Shown piece after piece: positions 14,907 to 24,469 of a stretch of DNA of 42,618 nt (position 1 is its first letter; each line of letters opens with the position of its first letter). The DNA is taken from NCBI GenBank assembly GCA_000383115.1, contig KB910593.1:22762-65379 (forward strand), in the 5' to 3' direction. The translations under genes and the position numbers were made by a program. The notes beneath the pieces were generated by a model, which was not told where the DNA came from, made no database searches, and was given only the letters and a program-made list of their open reading frames with translations. Origin of the DNA: an alpha proteobacterium SCGC AAA015-N04 (lineage in GTDB: Bacteria > Pseudomonadota > Alphaproteobacteria > Puniceispirillales > Marisalimonadaceae).

Positions 14907-15323
14907 ATGGTTATAGATTTTATATTATCAAATTTTGAAATTTTAATTTTTATTTCTGTTATTTTAATATTAATAGGTTTTTTTCTTTTGTTTTTAATGC
15001 AAAATAAACAATTTCAAAATTATAAAGTTTCAATCACCGAAAATGCAGTTTCAATTATAAATAAAAACAAAGAAATATCTGATTACTTAATAGGAATTGG
15101 AAATTTATTGGAACAACATAAAAATGAAATACAAAACTTATCTGATAAGATCTCTTTTTTAGAAAGAGAAATCAATAGATTTTCTGAAATAAAAGGATCT
15201 GAAGATATGTTAAGCATAGCTATAGAAATGACTAGAAACGGCGAAAGTAGGGATGATATAAAAAATAAGACCAATTTAAGAGATGATGAAATAGAGGCAA
15301 TATATACGTATTATAGGAAATGA
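14907..15323 (+). CDS. Membrane-anchored DUF2802-like protein
   Basis: This 138-residue protein has one N-terminal membrane helix (ILIFISVILILIGFFLLFLM), a coiled coil (about residues 55-90), and a C-terminal helix-turn-helix-like tail (LSIAIEMTRNGESRDDIKNK then LRDDEIEAIYTYYRK). This order of membrane anchor, coiled coil and small HTH-like end is the layout of DUF2802 proteins found in polar flagellar and chemotaxis clusters. The exact function of that family is not established. The gene is on the same strand as flgMN and may be co-transcribed. Confidence 0.6.
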   Translation: MVIDFILSNFEILIFISVILILIGFFLLFLMQNKQFQNYKVSITENAVSIINKNKEISDYLIGIGNLLEQHKNEIQNLSDKISFLEREINRFSEIKGSEDMLSIAIEMTRNGESRDDIKNKTNLRDDEIEAIYTYYRK

Positions 15324-15327
15324 ATAT

Positions 15328-15780
15328 TTATTTCTCATCCTTCTTATCTAAATCTTCGAGTAAAATTGCCTTCTGACCTTCAATCATTTTTTTTGCATCA
15401 TCATCTGTTACGTCAATTTGTATACCTGATGGAAACCTAACTCCATTAACTTCGGTTGTTTCTTTTATTTGAACTCTCACCCACTCTACAGGAACATCAG
15501 TAGGCTTTTTTGAACTTTTTATTATTTTTTCAACGATATTAGTTGATTCATTTAGATCTTGTTTTTGATAATTATCATTACTAGAATTTTCATCTAAAAT
15601 AGCCTGTATTCTCTGATTTAAGATTGTTAGCCTCGCATAAAGACATGCGAAATTAAAAATTACATTATTTTCCCTATTAGAGGCTTGTTTAATTTTTAAA
15701 GCTATTTCTTCAAGAGTTAAGTTTTCAAATTCATCTAACAACTCTTCTTTTTTATCGATAATCTTTTCAGAAAAATTCAT
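15328..15780 (-). CDS. Hypothetical acidic protein divergent from flgB
   Basis: The ATG at 15780 has AAGG eight bases upstream; a GTG three codons earlier is less likely. The 150-residue product has an acidic helical N-terminal half (KKEELLDEFENLTLEEIALK) and a compact C-terminal part, VEWVRVQIKETTEVNGVRFP then GIQIDVTDDDAKKMIEGQKA, that looks like a small beta-barrel-like domain. No signal peptide and no known family are recognised. It converges with the DUF2802-like gene (4-bp gap) and is divergent from flgB across a 145-bp promoter region. Confidence 0.6.
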   Translation of the reverse strand: MNFSEKIIDKKEELLDEFENLTLEEIALKIKQASNRENNVIFNFACLYARLTILNQRIQAILDENSSNDNYQKQDLNESTNIVEKIIKSSKKPTDVPVEWVRVQIKETTEVNGVRFPSGIQIDVTDDDAKKMIEGQKAILLEDLDKKDEK

Positions 15781-15869
15781 AACAAACACCTTATACTATA
15801 AATTAATTACGACAATTTAAAAAATTGTAAAGTTTTAATTTAAAAAATAAATTTTTCTTTAAATTTAGT

Positions 15870-15884
15870 TGGCATTCTATTTGC
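15870..15884 (+). promoter_or_regulatory. Sigma-54 promoter of the flgB operon
   Basis: TGGCATTCTATTTGC has GG at 15871-15872 and GC at 15883-15884, ten bases apart. The predicted start is near 15896, 30 bp before the flgB ATG. It would drive flgB through at least flgF. Confidence 0.8.
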
Positions 15885-15925
15885 AACATTGAATCAAATT
15901 ATATTTATTGAATGAGTTTCTAACT

Positions 15926-16312
15926 ATGGATACTATAAAAGATCAACTATCATTTTATTCATCTGCTTTGCGCTTAAGAGGTAAAAGAAACAACATATTA
16001 GCATCAAATATTGCTAATGCAGCTACCCCAAACTATAAGGCAAGAGATATAAGTTTTGAGGATGAAATTAAAAAATTTGATAACAATGGAATAGTTAAAA
16101 CCTCTCATGTAAATCATATACGTCATAATTCAGGAAGATCAATTCACGAAACATCATACAGAGAACCAATTATAACATCTTTAGATGGTAATACTGTTGA
16201 GTTGGCAGTTGAACAAATGCAATTTGCTGAAAATTCTATGAGGTATACAACTACAGTTAACTTTCTAAATGGAAAAATTAATAAAATTATGTCTGCGATC
16301 AAGGGTGAATAA
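15926..16312 (+). CDS. flgB: FlgB, proximal rod protein
   Basis: The ATG at 15926 is preferred over an upstream TTG. The 128-residue protein has the axial N-terminal motif NNILASNIANAATPNYKARD and the C-terminal motif ELAVEQMQFAENSMRYTTTV typical of FlgB, part of the rod that joins the MS-ring to the hook. The stop overlaps the flgC start by one base (TAATG), a translationally coupled pair. No fliE follows flgC here, so FliE must be encoded elsewhere. Confidence 0.92.
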   Translation: MDTIKDQLSFYSSALRLRGKRNNILASNIANAATPNYKARDISFEDEIKKFDNNGIVKTSHVNHIRHNSGRSIHETSYREPIITSLDGNTVELAVEQMQFAENSMRYTTTVNFLNGKINKIMSAIKGE

Positions 16313-16726
16313 TGGATATTAAATCAGTATATGATATTGCTGGAAGAGCAATGGCTGCGCAACTTATTAGATTAAACACTGTTGCTTCCAATCTTGCGAA
16401 TGCAGGATCTACAACTGGCAATCCAAAAACAACTTATAAACCACTAAAAACAATATTTGAAACACAATATAGTGATTTAGTTAAAAAAAAACGGTGTAGC
16501 TACTGTCGATGCAGTCGAAGTAAAAGAATTAGAAAGAGAACCAATCAAATCATATATGCCAACGCACCCAGCAGCTAATGAAGAAGGCTATATTTTTAAA
16601 GCTCCAGTAAATGTCGATGAAGAAATGGTAGATATGATGGAAGCATCAAGGCAATATCAAAATAATGTTGAAGTGATTAGTACTCTTAGGGCTCTTACAA
16701 TGCGAACTTTAAATATTGGAAAATAA
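16312..16726 (+). pseudogene. flgC: FlgC, proximal rod protein, frameshifted in an A9 run
   Basis: The first 57 codons encode FlgC (AQLIRLNTVASNLANAGSTT, PKTTYKPLKTIFETQYSDLV). The frame then enters nine A residues at 16483-16491 and reads nonsense to a stop at 16578. Dropping one A restores a continuous FlgC: VKKNGVATVDAVEVKELERE, then PTHPAANEEGYIFKAPVNVD and EEMVDMMEASRQYQNNVEV, ending TAA at 16724-16726. The repaired length of about 137 residues is normal for FlgC. The simplest explanation is a homopolymer error or a phase-variable tract; slippage-based frameshifting is possible. A true loss would abolish the rod. Confidence 0.85.
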
Positions 16727-16735
16727 GGAAAAACA

Positions 16736-17428
16736 ATGTCTGAAATAAACTCTTCAAATCAATCATTAAATAAAATTTTAGATAAATTAGGTATAAATTC
16801 TGCAAAAGAAAAGTTTGCACCTAGGGAAACTAAAGACCAACTTGGACAAGAAGATTTTCTAAAATTAATGACAACTCAGTTACAAAATCAAGACCCTTTT
16901 GCTCCAGTTGATAATGCAGATTTTATAGCTCAAATGGCACAATTTTCAACAGTTACTGGTATAACTTCAATGGATCAGACAATGAAATCTGTAAGCGAGC
17001 AACTTTCAGAAATGAGGATAGCATCCACAACACAACTAATGGGACATTCTGTTTTAGTGCCTGGAAAAATTGCCAGAGCTGACAAAAAAGGAGTAATAAG
17101 TGGAGTTGTAGATTTACCTCAAACAGCGTCAAATTTAAGCATCATTTTTGAAAACAGTGATGGAGAAGTATTACACCAAGATACACTAGGAACACAAAAG
17201 CCAGGCTTAGTGGGTTTTGAATGGAAAGATTTACCCCAAGAAATAATTGAATCAAGTAAACCAGTAATTATTAGAGCCTTTACAGGAAATAATGGAGAAA
17301 ATGGAGAACTATCTACGCAAGTATTTGCTCACGTCTCTGGAACCTCAAAAACTGATAATGGTGTAATGTTAGAGGTTGAAGATTATGGATCTATAGATCC
17401 ATCACAAGTTGTCAGGTTTAAAAATTAA
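16736..17428 (+). CDS. flgD: FlgD, hook scaffolding/cap protein
   Basis: The 230-residue protein has the FlgD N-terminal signature QEDFLKLMTTQLQNQDPFAP then NADFIAQMAQFSTVTGI, a central Ig-like/tudor region (GHSVLVPGKIARADKKGVIS, LVGFEWKDLPQEI), and a C-terminal DYGSIDPSQVVRF. FlgD caps the growing hook and directs FlgE assembly. Bases 17234-17268 within it are duplicated exactly inside flgE. In flgD those bases are in-frame and encode a natural family segment, so flgD is the likely source. Confidence 0.93.
   Translation: MSEINSSNQSLNKILDKLGINSAKEKFAPRETKDQLGQEDFLKLMTTQLQNQDPFAPVDNADFIAQMAQFSTVTGITSMDQTMKSVSEQLSEMRIASTTQLMGHSVLVPGKIARADKKGVISGVVDLPQTASNLSIIFENSDGEVLHQDTLGTQKPGLVGFEWKDLPQEIIESSKPVIIRAFTGNNGENGELSTQVFAHVSGTSKTDNGVMLEVEDYGSIDPSQVVRFKN
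17234..17268 (+). repeat. 35-bp direct repeat, copy 1 (source, in flgD)
   Basis: Begins CCCCAAGAAATAATT and ends ACCAGTAAT. It is identical over 35 bp to 18641-18675 in flgE, in the same orientation, 1,407 bp apart. Here it is read in the flgD frame as PQEIIESSKPV. Confidence 0.95.
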
Positions 17429-17454
17429 ATAAAATATATTAGGAGAAATTAGAA

Positions 17455-18657
17455 ATGTCATTTTATACTGCTCTTACAGGATTAAACGGATCTCAGGCAG
17501 ATATCTCTGCAACTTCGAACAATATAGCAAACGTTGCAACAACTGGTTATAAAAGAAGTAAAGCAGAGTTTGGTGATATTTTTGCTACATCACCTTTACA
17601 AAATAGTTCTTCATCAATTGGTTCTGGTACAATTTTGAAAGGTATTAAGCAGCAGTTTACACAAGGTAACGTTTCATCCTCACTAAATGCGCTAGATATG
17701 GCAATTTCAGGACAAGGTTTTTTTGCTCTAAGGCCCTCTTTGACAACAAATCAAACAGTCTATACTCGAAATGGTTCATTTTCTGTAAATAATGATAGAT
17801 TTGTGGTTGACTCAGCTGGACAATTTGTTCTTGCTCTTCCAGTTTCTGATGATGGTTCAGTCCAGGGAGGAGAAATTGTAGACGCAAAACCATTAAAATT
17901 AGAACTTGAAGCAGGAGAAGCTAAAAAAACAGATAATTTAGAATTAGCTGTTAACTTACCAGCATCGTCTACTGTTTTTGAATCTGCTGCAGATTTTGAT
18001 CCAAAAAATCCTGCAACTTTTAATTCATCAACTTCTGTTACAATATTTGACAACTTAGGAAATCCTGTTATTGCAACAGCCTTTTTTATCAAAACTCAAG
18101 CTGCGTCTGGAGATCAAGTAACTCATAAATATCAAACTAAATTTATTGTTGATGGAAGAGAGGTAGAGCCATCGTTAACTGAAGCTATATCACCGGCAGG
18201 ACAAACATTAGTTGTTGATCGTTTTGGTCAAATAATACCAATAAATGAAAAACCTCAAATTATTTCTGTTGCTCAAACTCAACCACTATTTTTTTTAGAT
18301 GACTTGTCTAACAAAACTGTTTCAAAAGCCGCAACAGTAGAATCTTCAGTATTAGAAGATGCAGCATTCACTGCAACAGCCCCTTCTATAACCGTTGTAA
18401 CTGATCCTCTTCAATACTATACTACCTACGAGGCAAACCCAACACTTAACAAATCAACCTATTGGGGAAAAGATTTCTTAACAGTTCGTGTTGATGATAC
18501 GACTGGAAGCGCTGGGTTTAAAAGCATTGATATTAGACCAGGAACTTATACTGCCACGTCATTAGCATCAGAAGTTCAAAGAGCTATTAATGCAGGATTA
18601 TCAGATGATGCAAAATTATCTATTGATCCTGTAACAGATGCCCCAAGAAATAATTGA
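17455..18657 (+). pseudogene. flgE: FlgE hook protein, N-terminal part (interrupted by stop)
   Basis: This 400-residue fragment begins with the hook motif (SATSNNIANVATTGYKRSKA), has the FlgE core ALDMAISGQGFFALRPSL and VYTRNGSFSVNN, D1/D2-type beta domains, and a segment RPGTYTATSLASEVQRAINA. It stops at TGA 18655-18657 inside a 35-bp stretch copied from flgD. The same frame continues after a second stop (TAA at 18664-18666) into the 18694-22149 part, so the two form one gene of 1,564 codons. AGGAG precedes the ATG. FlgE builds the hook outside the cell. Confidence 0.88.
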
Positions 18658-18675
18658 ATCAAGTAAACCAGTAAT
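18641..18675 (+). repeat. 35-bp direct repeat, copy 2 (insert in flgE)
   Basis: Exact copy of 17234-17268. Read in the flgE frame it supplies TGA (18655-18657) and TAA (18664-18666). The sequence on both sides (…DPVTDA before, NNDEIQTLTAINVD after) is in the same frame, so the gained length is a multiple of three. This is compatible with a templated insertion or an assembly chimera. Confidence 0.95.
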
Positions 18676-18693
18676 AATGATGAAATTCAGACT

Positions 18694-21600
18694 TTGACAG
18701 CAATAAATGTTGATTTAATGAAAGATAGTTTTGTTACTGAAGATTTATTTTCTACTACTAGTGGTATTGAAAATGTTGCTCAACCAAATTTTACAAGAGA
18801 AGAGTTTTTATCGCATGCACAACTAAGAATTAATGATGCACTCAATAGAGCAGCAGTATCATCTGATGGTGCTACTAACAATTCTTCTACTTATGGTGTA
18901 AGTTCTTCCTTATTTGCAAGAGCAACCGGGAGCAAATTGACCGGTGCCATTAAAGAGACTGAAGTATTAAGTTTTAACTATAAACAGCCTGCGACTGATT
19001 TAACAGATGAAAATGCACTAACTGATGAAACAAAGTTTTTACTTCATAGTTATTATAATTCTTCACCTACTTTAAAAGTTTTCGAAAAAGCATTAGACGT
19101 AAAAGCTGTAAGTGGTAATACAATGGTGCAAGATGCTAGTGGAACACTAAAGGTATACGTTAATGATCCGAATTCAACAATTAGTTCAACTTCTTTTCCA
19201 ACAGAAGTTTATTTAGCAGGTGAATTTGATACAACAACTTCTACTGTAAATAATTTAAAATATAATGGTGCAAATTTTTCAGTATCTAGTGCAGGAACTG
19301 ATGCAAATGGTAATACTTTTTTAAATTTAAAATCAGATTCAACTTCAGCCATAAATATAACAGATACAAAAATAAAAGTATTACATACAACATCCAAAGA
19401 TGTGGATGCGTACTTTGAAGGTGGAACAGATATTTTTGATAATCAGACTCAACATTTTGGAAGTAACAGAATTGTTCTAAAAGAATTAAATAAGCATGCT
19501 TATTTAAATAAGGACGCAAAACAACCCAATACACTTATTAATGTTAGTGGAGGTATAACAAGTATATCTCCTGCAGATTCTGGTGTTTTAACTGTAGACA
19601 CTACAGCTGGATTTCCAGAAAGTGGGACATTGTTGGTAGGTTCAGAAGAAATTACTTATTCTGGCATAACACCCACCACTTTTACTGGCATTGATAGGGG
19701 AGCGAATGGTACTACTGCAGCAGCAGCATTAGATGATGCAACAGTTAAATTAGCTTCATTTTCAAATGATATATTCAGTGGTTTTAAAGATCAACTACGA
19801 AGCACATATGCTGTAGCAAAAGTAGCAAGTATAAGCGCTGGAGACACACTCACGGTTGGTTCTACTGAGGGGTATCCTGCTACCGGAACTATTCTTGTTG
19901 GTAATGAAAAAATGACTTACACAGGTAAAACTGCAACTACGTTTACGATTGGTACGGTACAACAGGGACATACAAGTTCTTACACTGCTTCAGAAGCAAA
20001 ACTTCAGGGTGCTTTAACTGCAACTAGTCCTGCAAATGGTGGTACACTTACTATTGACAACTTAAGTAATGCTGAATTTCCTAAGCAAGGAACTTTGTTA
20101 GTTGGTTCAGAGCATATTACCTATACCGGTTGGACAACAAGTACTACTACTAAACCTTTTGCTACAAGTGATTCAGTTTCCCTTGTTTTAAGTGGTATAA
20201 CAAGAGGAGCTAATGGCACCACTCCAGCCATAGCTGCTGATAATTTAGATATTGATCTTCTTGCAGATGTAAGTCTTGTTACAAGTGTAGAAACGATGGG
20301 ACTTGAAACAAGAACAACTGAGGTAAATGGTGCTATAAATGATTCAGTTACTAGCGTAACAGTAGATTCAACTACAGGTTTTGAAGATTCTGGATTTATT
20401 AGGATAGGAACCGAAGTAATAGCTTACACAGGAAAAACCGCCACAACATTTACTGGCCTAACTAGAGGTGCAGCAGGAACAACAGCTGCATCACATAGTG
20501 ATAATGCAGATATTTTTCAGGAAATTTCAATTACTGATGATTGGGTTGATGAATCAGATCCAGCTCTAAAAATAACTTATGACTCTTCAGGTCAAAATTT
20601 TACTCTACAGGGTGTTCCTTCGAAAATAGGAACGTCTACAGCGAGTAAAATGTTTTCTTTTTCAGCTTTTGCTCCAGGTGAAGGAAATAAAGCAAATGCA
20701 ATAGGTTTAAAAACTCAAAGTAATAAAGCAACATCAAATATTGGTGGGGGGGCTGTATTAAAAGCTGAATCCATATTATTCACCGGTGATCAAATTGCTG
20801 CTGATACACAAAGAGCTTACGGAGTAGAAGTTTCATATAACAACCTAACACGAAAATTTAGTATCGCAAGTGGTTCAACTGGTGAAAATATTCCAGCAAA
20901 CTCTGCTGTAGGTGTGGGTGATTCAGGTCAAGCTGCATCAAATATTGAAATTGGAAGACTTGCAATTGTAGATGGTGTAGCAACGGCGTCATCTGCAGGT
21001 ACCGGTGGTACAAGCGCCTTATTAGGTATAAACGCTACTAATGGTATTACAACTGTTACTGCTGACACAGCTGGTAAAGGTCTAAAATCTGAGCCAGCTG
21101 TATTAAATGGAAAAACATCAAATGAAGATTTATCTGAAGATTTTTTTCTATCGGATGCTGCGGAAGAAACAATTTTTGTTGTAAACGTTAATGATATAAC
21201 TGCTGCAATAAAAGTACCAGAGGGTGTGTATAATGGAACTTCATTAGCAACAGCTTTACAATCCAGAATTAATCAAATGGAAGATATCAAAGGAAATACC
21301 GTTAATGGTGTGACTGTTAATTATAATACAACAAATAACTCATTTACATTCACAACAGGTACTACAGGACTTAATAGTAAAATATTTGTTTCTGGGAGCA
21401 CTCGAATGGGACTAGATAATCTTGAACTCGTAACGGGTACTACACCTTCTTTTGTTAATATGGCGAACGCTATAGCGAGTTCTGCTACTGGTCAATCCCT
21501 ATATGTTAATGATGCTGGTACAACAACAACATTAGCACCTCAAAATTCATGGACACCAACAACCGATGGTACATTTGCTAAGGTCTTTCTAAGACCAGGT

Positions 21601-22149
21601 GAGCTAACATTCGATACACAAGGTAATTTAGTAAGTCCAATCCAAAAAGTTGGTTATAAGGGTGATTTTGCTGCAGATGCCGCTGCGGGTACAAATGCTT
21701 TATCTATTGATTTAGACTTAAATTTTGACGGATCAACTCAGTTTGCCTCAGACTTTAATGTTAGAACAGTAACTCAAGATGGACAGACTGTTGGAAAATT
21801 AGATGGATTAGATATCGCAGCTAATGGTTTAGTTAGCGCAAATTATACTAATGGTCTTAATATAGCGTTAGGAAGATTGGTTATGGTTAATTTTAATAAC
21901 CAAAACGGATTAAAACAAATAGGTAATGCTACATATGTTGAAACATCAGTTTCTGGTGTTGCTGCAGTTGGTGAGGCTGGAGCTGATGGATATGGAACAA
22001 TTTTATCAGGTTCATTAGAAAGGTCAAATGTTGACATAACAGAAGAACTAGTAAATTTAATAACAGCTCAAAGAAACTTTCAGGCTAATGCAAAAACGAT
22101 TGAAACTAATACAAGCCTTACCCAAGCAATTATTCAAATTCGAACTTAA
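18694..22149 (+). pseudogene. flgE: FlgE hook protein, C-terminal part (giant, with repeats)
   Basis: This in-frame continuation of flgE has 1,151 codons from the TTG at 18694; translation in this form has no good ribosome site. It contains four tandem beta repeats (19549-20520), two hook-type modules around LTRKFSIASGSTGENIPANS and EGVYNGTSLATALQSRINQM, and the conserved FlgE C-terminus: RPGELTFDTQGNLVSPIQKV, LERSNVDITEELVNLITAQR and NFQANAKTIETNTSLTQAII. With the N-terminal part the hook protein would be about 1,564 residues, several times the common 400-500. The surface-exposed middle is expanded while both assembly ends are kept. Confidence 0.88.
19549..20520 (+). repeat. Four tandem beta-repeats inside FlgE
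   Basis: Four degenerate copies of about 65-85 residues each start near 19549, 19807, 20011 and 20320. Shared pattern: LTVDxTxGFPxSGTLLVGxE then ITYTGxTxTTFTGxxRGANG then TxAA. Examples are TAGFPESGTLLVGSEEITYS, TEGYPATGTILVGNEKMTYT and TTGFEDSGFIRIGTEVIAYT. The same style of repeat is seen in phage tail and adhesin-like proteins. It differs from the repeat in FlgK and FliD. Confidence 0.8.
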
Positions 22150-22177
22150 ATTTGATTTGAGAATAGGGATCATTTAA

Positions 22178-22930
22178 ATGGACAAAAGTATCTATACAGC
22201 CTTAAATAGTATGCAAATTTTGAGGATAAATCAATCAGTTACATCTCAAAATTTAGCTAATAGCAATGCTACAGGTTTTCAAAAAGATCTTTCAGCCAAT
22301 TTTTCTTCAGTTTATCTTGATAGAGACAAAGGGATTGATCCTAGAGTTTTTGCTATACAGGATGCAAGTGGCTTTGATAATGCTCCAGGTCCAAAGAACG
22401 AAACAGGTGCAAAACTAGATATAGCTATTGATGGAGAAGGTTATTTTTTTGTTAAACCAGATAATGGAAAAATAGCTTTATCACGAAGAGGGGATTTTAA
22501 AGTTTCTGCAAATGGAACATTTATAGATGGGACAGGAACACCTGCTTTAAATATAGACTTAGAAGTTATTACAATTCCACCTCATAGAAATATCACAGTT
22601 GCAGATGATGGGACAATTGAAATTGAGCCTTTGAATGCTCCTGAAGGAGAAAAAGTAAAAATCTCACAATTAGCGACTGTTTCGGGTTCTGAGGTTCCAT
22701 TGGCAAAATCTGAAGATGGTTATGTTAGGACAGTAAATGGAACCGTCCCAGAACCTGACAATAAAATGCGTCTTTTGAGCGGTTTTCTTGAGGGTTCTAA
22801 TGTAAAAACAGTTGATGAACTTGTTTCAAATTTAGAAAACTCAAGATCTTACGAAATAAACGTAAAGTTTATTACAACTGCAAAAGAAATTGATGAAGCT
22901 ACAGCATCTTTGATGAGAATGCCTAACTAA
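22178..22930 (+). CDS. flgF: FlgF, proximal rod protein
   Basis: The 250-residue protein starts MDKSIYTALNSMQILRINQ, the typical FlgF opening, followed by NLANSNATGFQKDLSANFSS, LDIAIDGEGYFFVKPDNGKI, the FlgF-like IPPHRNITVADDGTIEIEPL, and the C-terminal GFLEGSNVKTVDELVSNLEN. FlgF forms the rod between FlgC and FlgG. It follows flgE by 28 bp and ends just before the sigma-54 promoter of flgG, so flgG can be expressed separately from flgB-flgF. Confidence 0.93.
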   Translation: MDKSIYTALNSMQILRINQSVTSQNLANSNATGFQKDLSANFSSVYLDRDKGIDPRVFAIQDASGFDNAPGPKNETGAKLDIAIDGEGYFFVKPDNGKIALSRRGDFKVSANGTFIDGTGTPALNIDLEVITIPPHRNITVADDGTIEIEPLNAPEGEKVKISQLATVSGSEVPLAKSEDGYVRTVNGTVPEPDNKMRLLSGFLEGSNVKTVDELVSNLENSRSYEINVKFITTAKEIDEATASLMRMPN

Positions 22931-22947
22931 GACAATATATTTAATTT

Positions 22948-22962
22948 TGGCATAGCTATTGC
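22948..22962 (+). promoter_or_regulatory. Sigma-54 promoter of flgG-flgL
   Basis: TGGCATAGCTATTGC has GG at 22949-22950 and GC at 22961-22962, ten bases apart. The start would lie near 22974, 21 bp before the flgG ATG, with AGGAG between. It would drive flgGHIJKL. Confidence 0.8.
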
Positions 22963-22994
22963 AACTTATGTATTGAAATATATAGGAGTTAGGA

Positions 22995-23780
22995 ATGTCT
23001 AATGCAATGCACGTGGCCAAAACAGGCTTAAATGCTCAAAATACCCGGATGCAAGTTATAGCTAATAATTTAGCTAACGTTAATACTACGGGTTTTAAAA
23101 GAGATCGAGCTAATTTTGAGTCTCTTTTATACCAGGTAATTAAAGGTGCTGGTGCTCAAACATCAGGAGATACAAAAACAAATTCCGCTTTTTCTGTAGG
23201 TACTGGGGTTAGAATAATAAATGCTGATAAATTATTTTCTCAAGGAAATATTGTATCATCTGAAAATTCTCTAGATATCTCTATAGATGGTTCAGGTTTC
23301 TTTCAAGTATTAATGCCGGATGGAAGAATCGGTTATACCCGCAATGGGGCTTTTGGTAGAAATGCTGAAGGGCTTTTAACGACTGCTTCAGGATATGTTA
23401 TACAACCTGAAGTAGCTATACCTGAAGGCGTTACAAGTATAAATATTTCAGCTGACGGTATAGTTTCTGTTCAAAATCCCGGTGAAGTTGAAGCAGAAGA
23501 AGTAGGTCAATTTCAATTAGCTGATTTTGCTAATTCTCGTGGATTGCAACCTATTGGACAATCTATGTTAATTGAAACGCCTGCAAGTGGTCCTCCCATT
23601 GTTGCAAATCCTTTCGAAAATGGTTTTGGTAGTTTAGTCCAAGGGGCTTTAGAAAGCTCAAATGTTAATGTGGTTCAAGAATTAGTAGACATGATTGAAA
23701 CCCAAAGAGCATACGAGGTAAATTCTAAAGCAATATCTGGTGTAGATGATATGTTAAGATTTATTAGTCAAAATCTATAA
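22995..23780 (+). CDS. flgG: FlgG, distal rod protein
   Basis: The 261-residue protein is canonical in length and sequence: AKTGLNAQNTRMQVIANNLA, NVNTTGFKRDRANFESLLYQ, the FlgG-typical LDISIDGSGFFQVLMPDGRI, YTRNGAFGRNAEGLLTTASG, and the C-terminal LVQGALESSNVNVVQELVDM then RAYEVNSKAISGVDDML. FlgG forms the distal rod inside the L and P rings. It is first in the flgGHIJKL run. Confidence 0.96.
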   Translation: MSNAMHVAKTGLNAQNTRMQVIANNLANVNTTGFKRDRANFESLLYQVIKGAGAQTSGDTKTNSAFSVGTGVRIINADKLFSQGNIVSSENSLDISIDGSGFFQVLMPDGRIGYTRNGAFGRNAEGLLTTASGYVIQPEVAIPEGVTSINISADGIVSVQNPGEVEAEEVGQFQLADFANSRGLQPIGQSMLIETPASGPPIVANPFENGFGSLVQGALESSNVNVVQELVDMIETQRAYEVNSKAISGVDDMLRFISQNL

Positions 23781-23795
23781 TATACTGAGGTTGTT

Positions 23796-24458
23796 ATGAG
23801 GAAACTAATTTTAATTTTATTAATGGTATTATTTAGTGGCTGTTCTACCTATATAGAAGAAGCCAATAACAAGCAATTTGAACCATTAACACCTTCTTTC
23901 AATGAATTTAATAGAGTTGAACCAACTAATGGTTCAATATATAGTACTAGTTCCTCGGGTTTATTTTCCTCCGATCGAAGAGCTAAGAAAGTTGGTGATA
24001 TACTTTCTGTTACTCTTAGTGAAACTTTTTCATCAAACAAAGCTGTTACGAATTCTTCAGGAAAAACCGATACAATTGGTGCTGAAGTTGGGCCTACTGG
24101 GTTACTAAGAAACCTTGCCGGTATTGGAGGCAGTGCTTCTAAAACAAATTCATTTTCAGGTTCAATGGCCACCAACCAATCTAACAGCTTAAGTGGTACT
24201 TTATCTGCAACTGTTGTTAGAGTTTTCCCAAATGGTAATTTAGAAATTAAAGGACAAAAAAAATTAAGAATTACAGAGGGAACAGAATATATCAGATTAA
24301 GTGGCATAATTAGACCTCAGGATATTTCTACTACTAATACTGTTTCCTCTGCAAAAATTGCTGAAGCACAAATTGAGTACGTAGGTGCAGGAATACTCGA
24401 TAGTGCAACAAAACCAGGTTGGGGTAGTTCACTTTTTAGAGTAATTTCTCCATTTTAA
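23796..24458 (+). CDS. flgH: FlgH, L-ring lipoprotein
   Basis: The 220-residue lipoprotein has lipobox LFSGC (Cys at residue 16) and the FlgH pattern [20 protein letters not shown] then [20 protein letters not shown], followed by a beta-barrel with [20 protein letters not shown] and [20 protein letters not shown]. FlgH forms the outer-membrane bushing. GAGG precedes the start, and flgI follows after 11 bp. Confidence 0.95.
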   Translation: MRKLILILLMVLFSGCSTYIEEANNKQFEPLTPSFNEFNRVEPTNGSIYSTSSSGLFSSDRRAKKVGDILSVTLSETFSSNKAVTNSSGKTDTIGAEVGPTGLLRNLAGIGGSASKTNSFSGSMATNQSNSLSGTLSATVVRVFPNGNLEIKGQKKLRITEGTEYIRLSGIIRPQDISTTNTVSSAKIAEAQIEYVGAGILDSATKPGWGSSLFRVISPF

Positions 24459-24469
24459 AGGATATTATT

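Noticed and set aside
15806-15832. GTCGTAAT upstream of the 15328-15780 gene as a FliA promoter
   Set aside because: At 15-bp spacing the -35 is CTTT rather than TAAA, so it lacks half of the motif.
18641-18675. Mobile element as the cause of the flgE interruption
   Set aside because: No inverted repeats, transposase or target duplication; the insert is only an exact copy of a nearby flgD segment.
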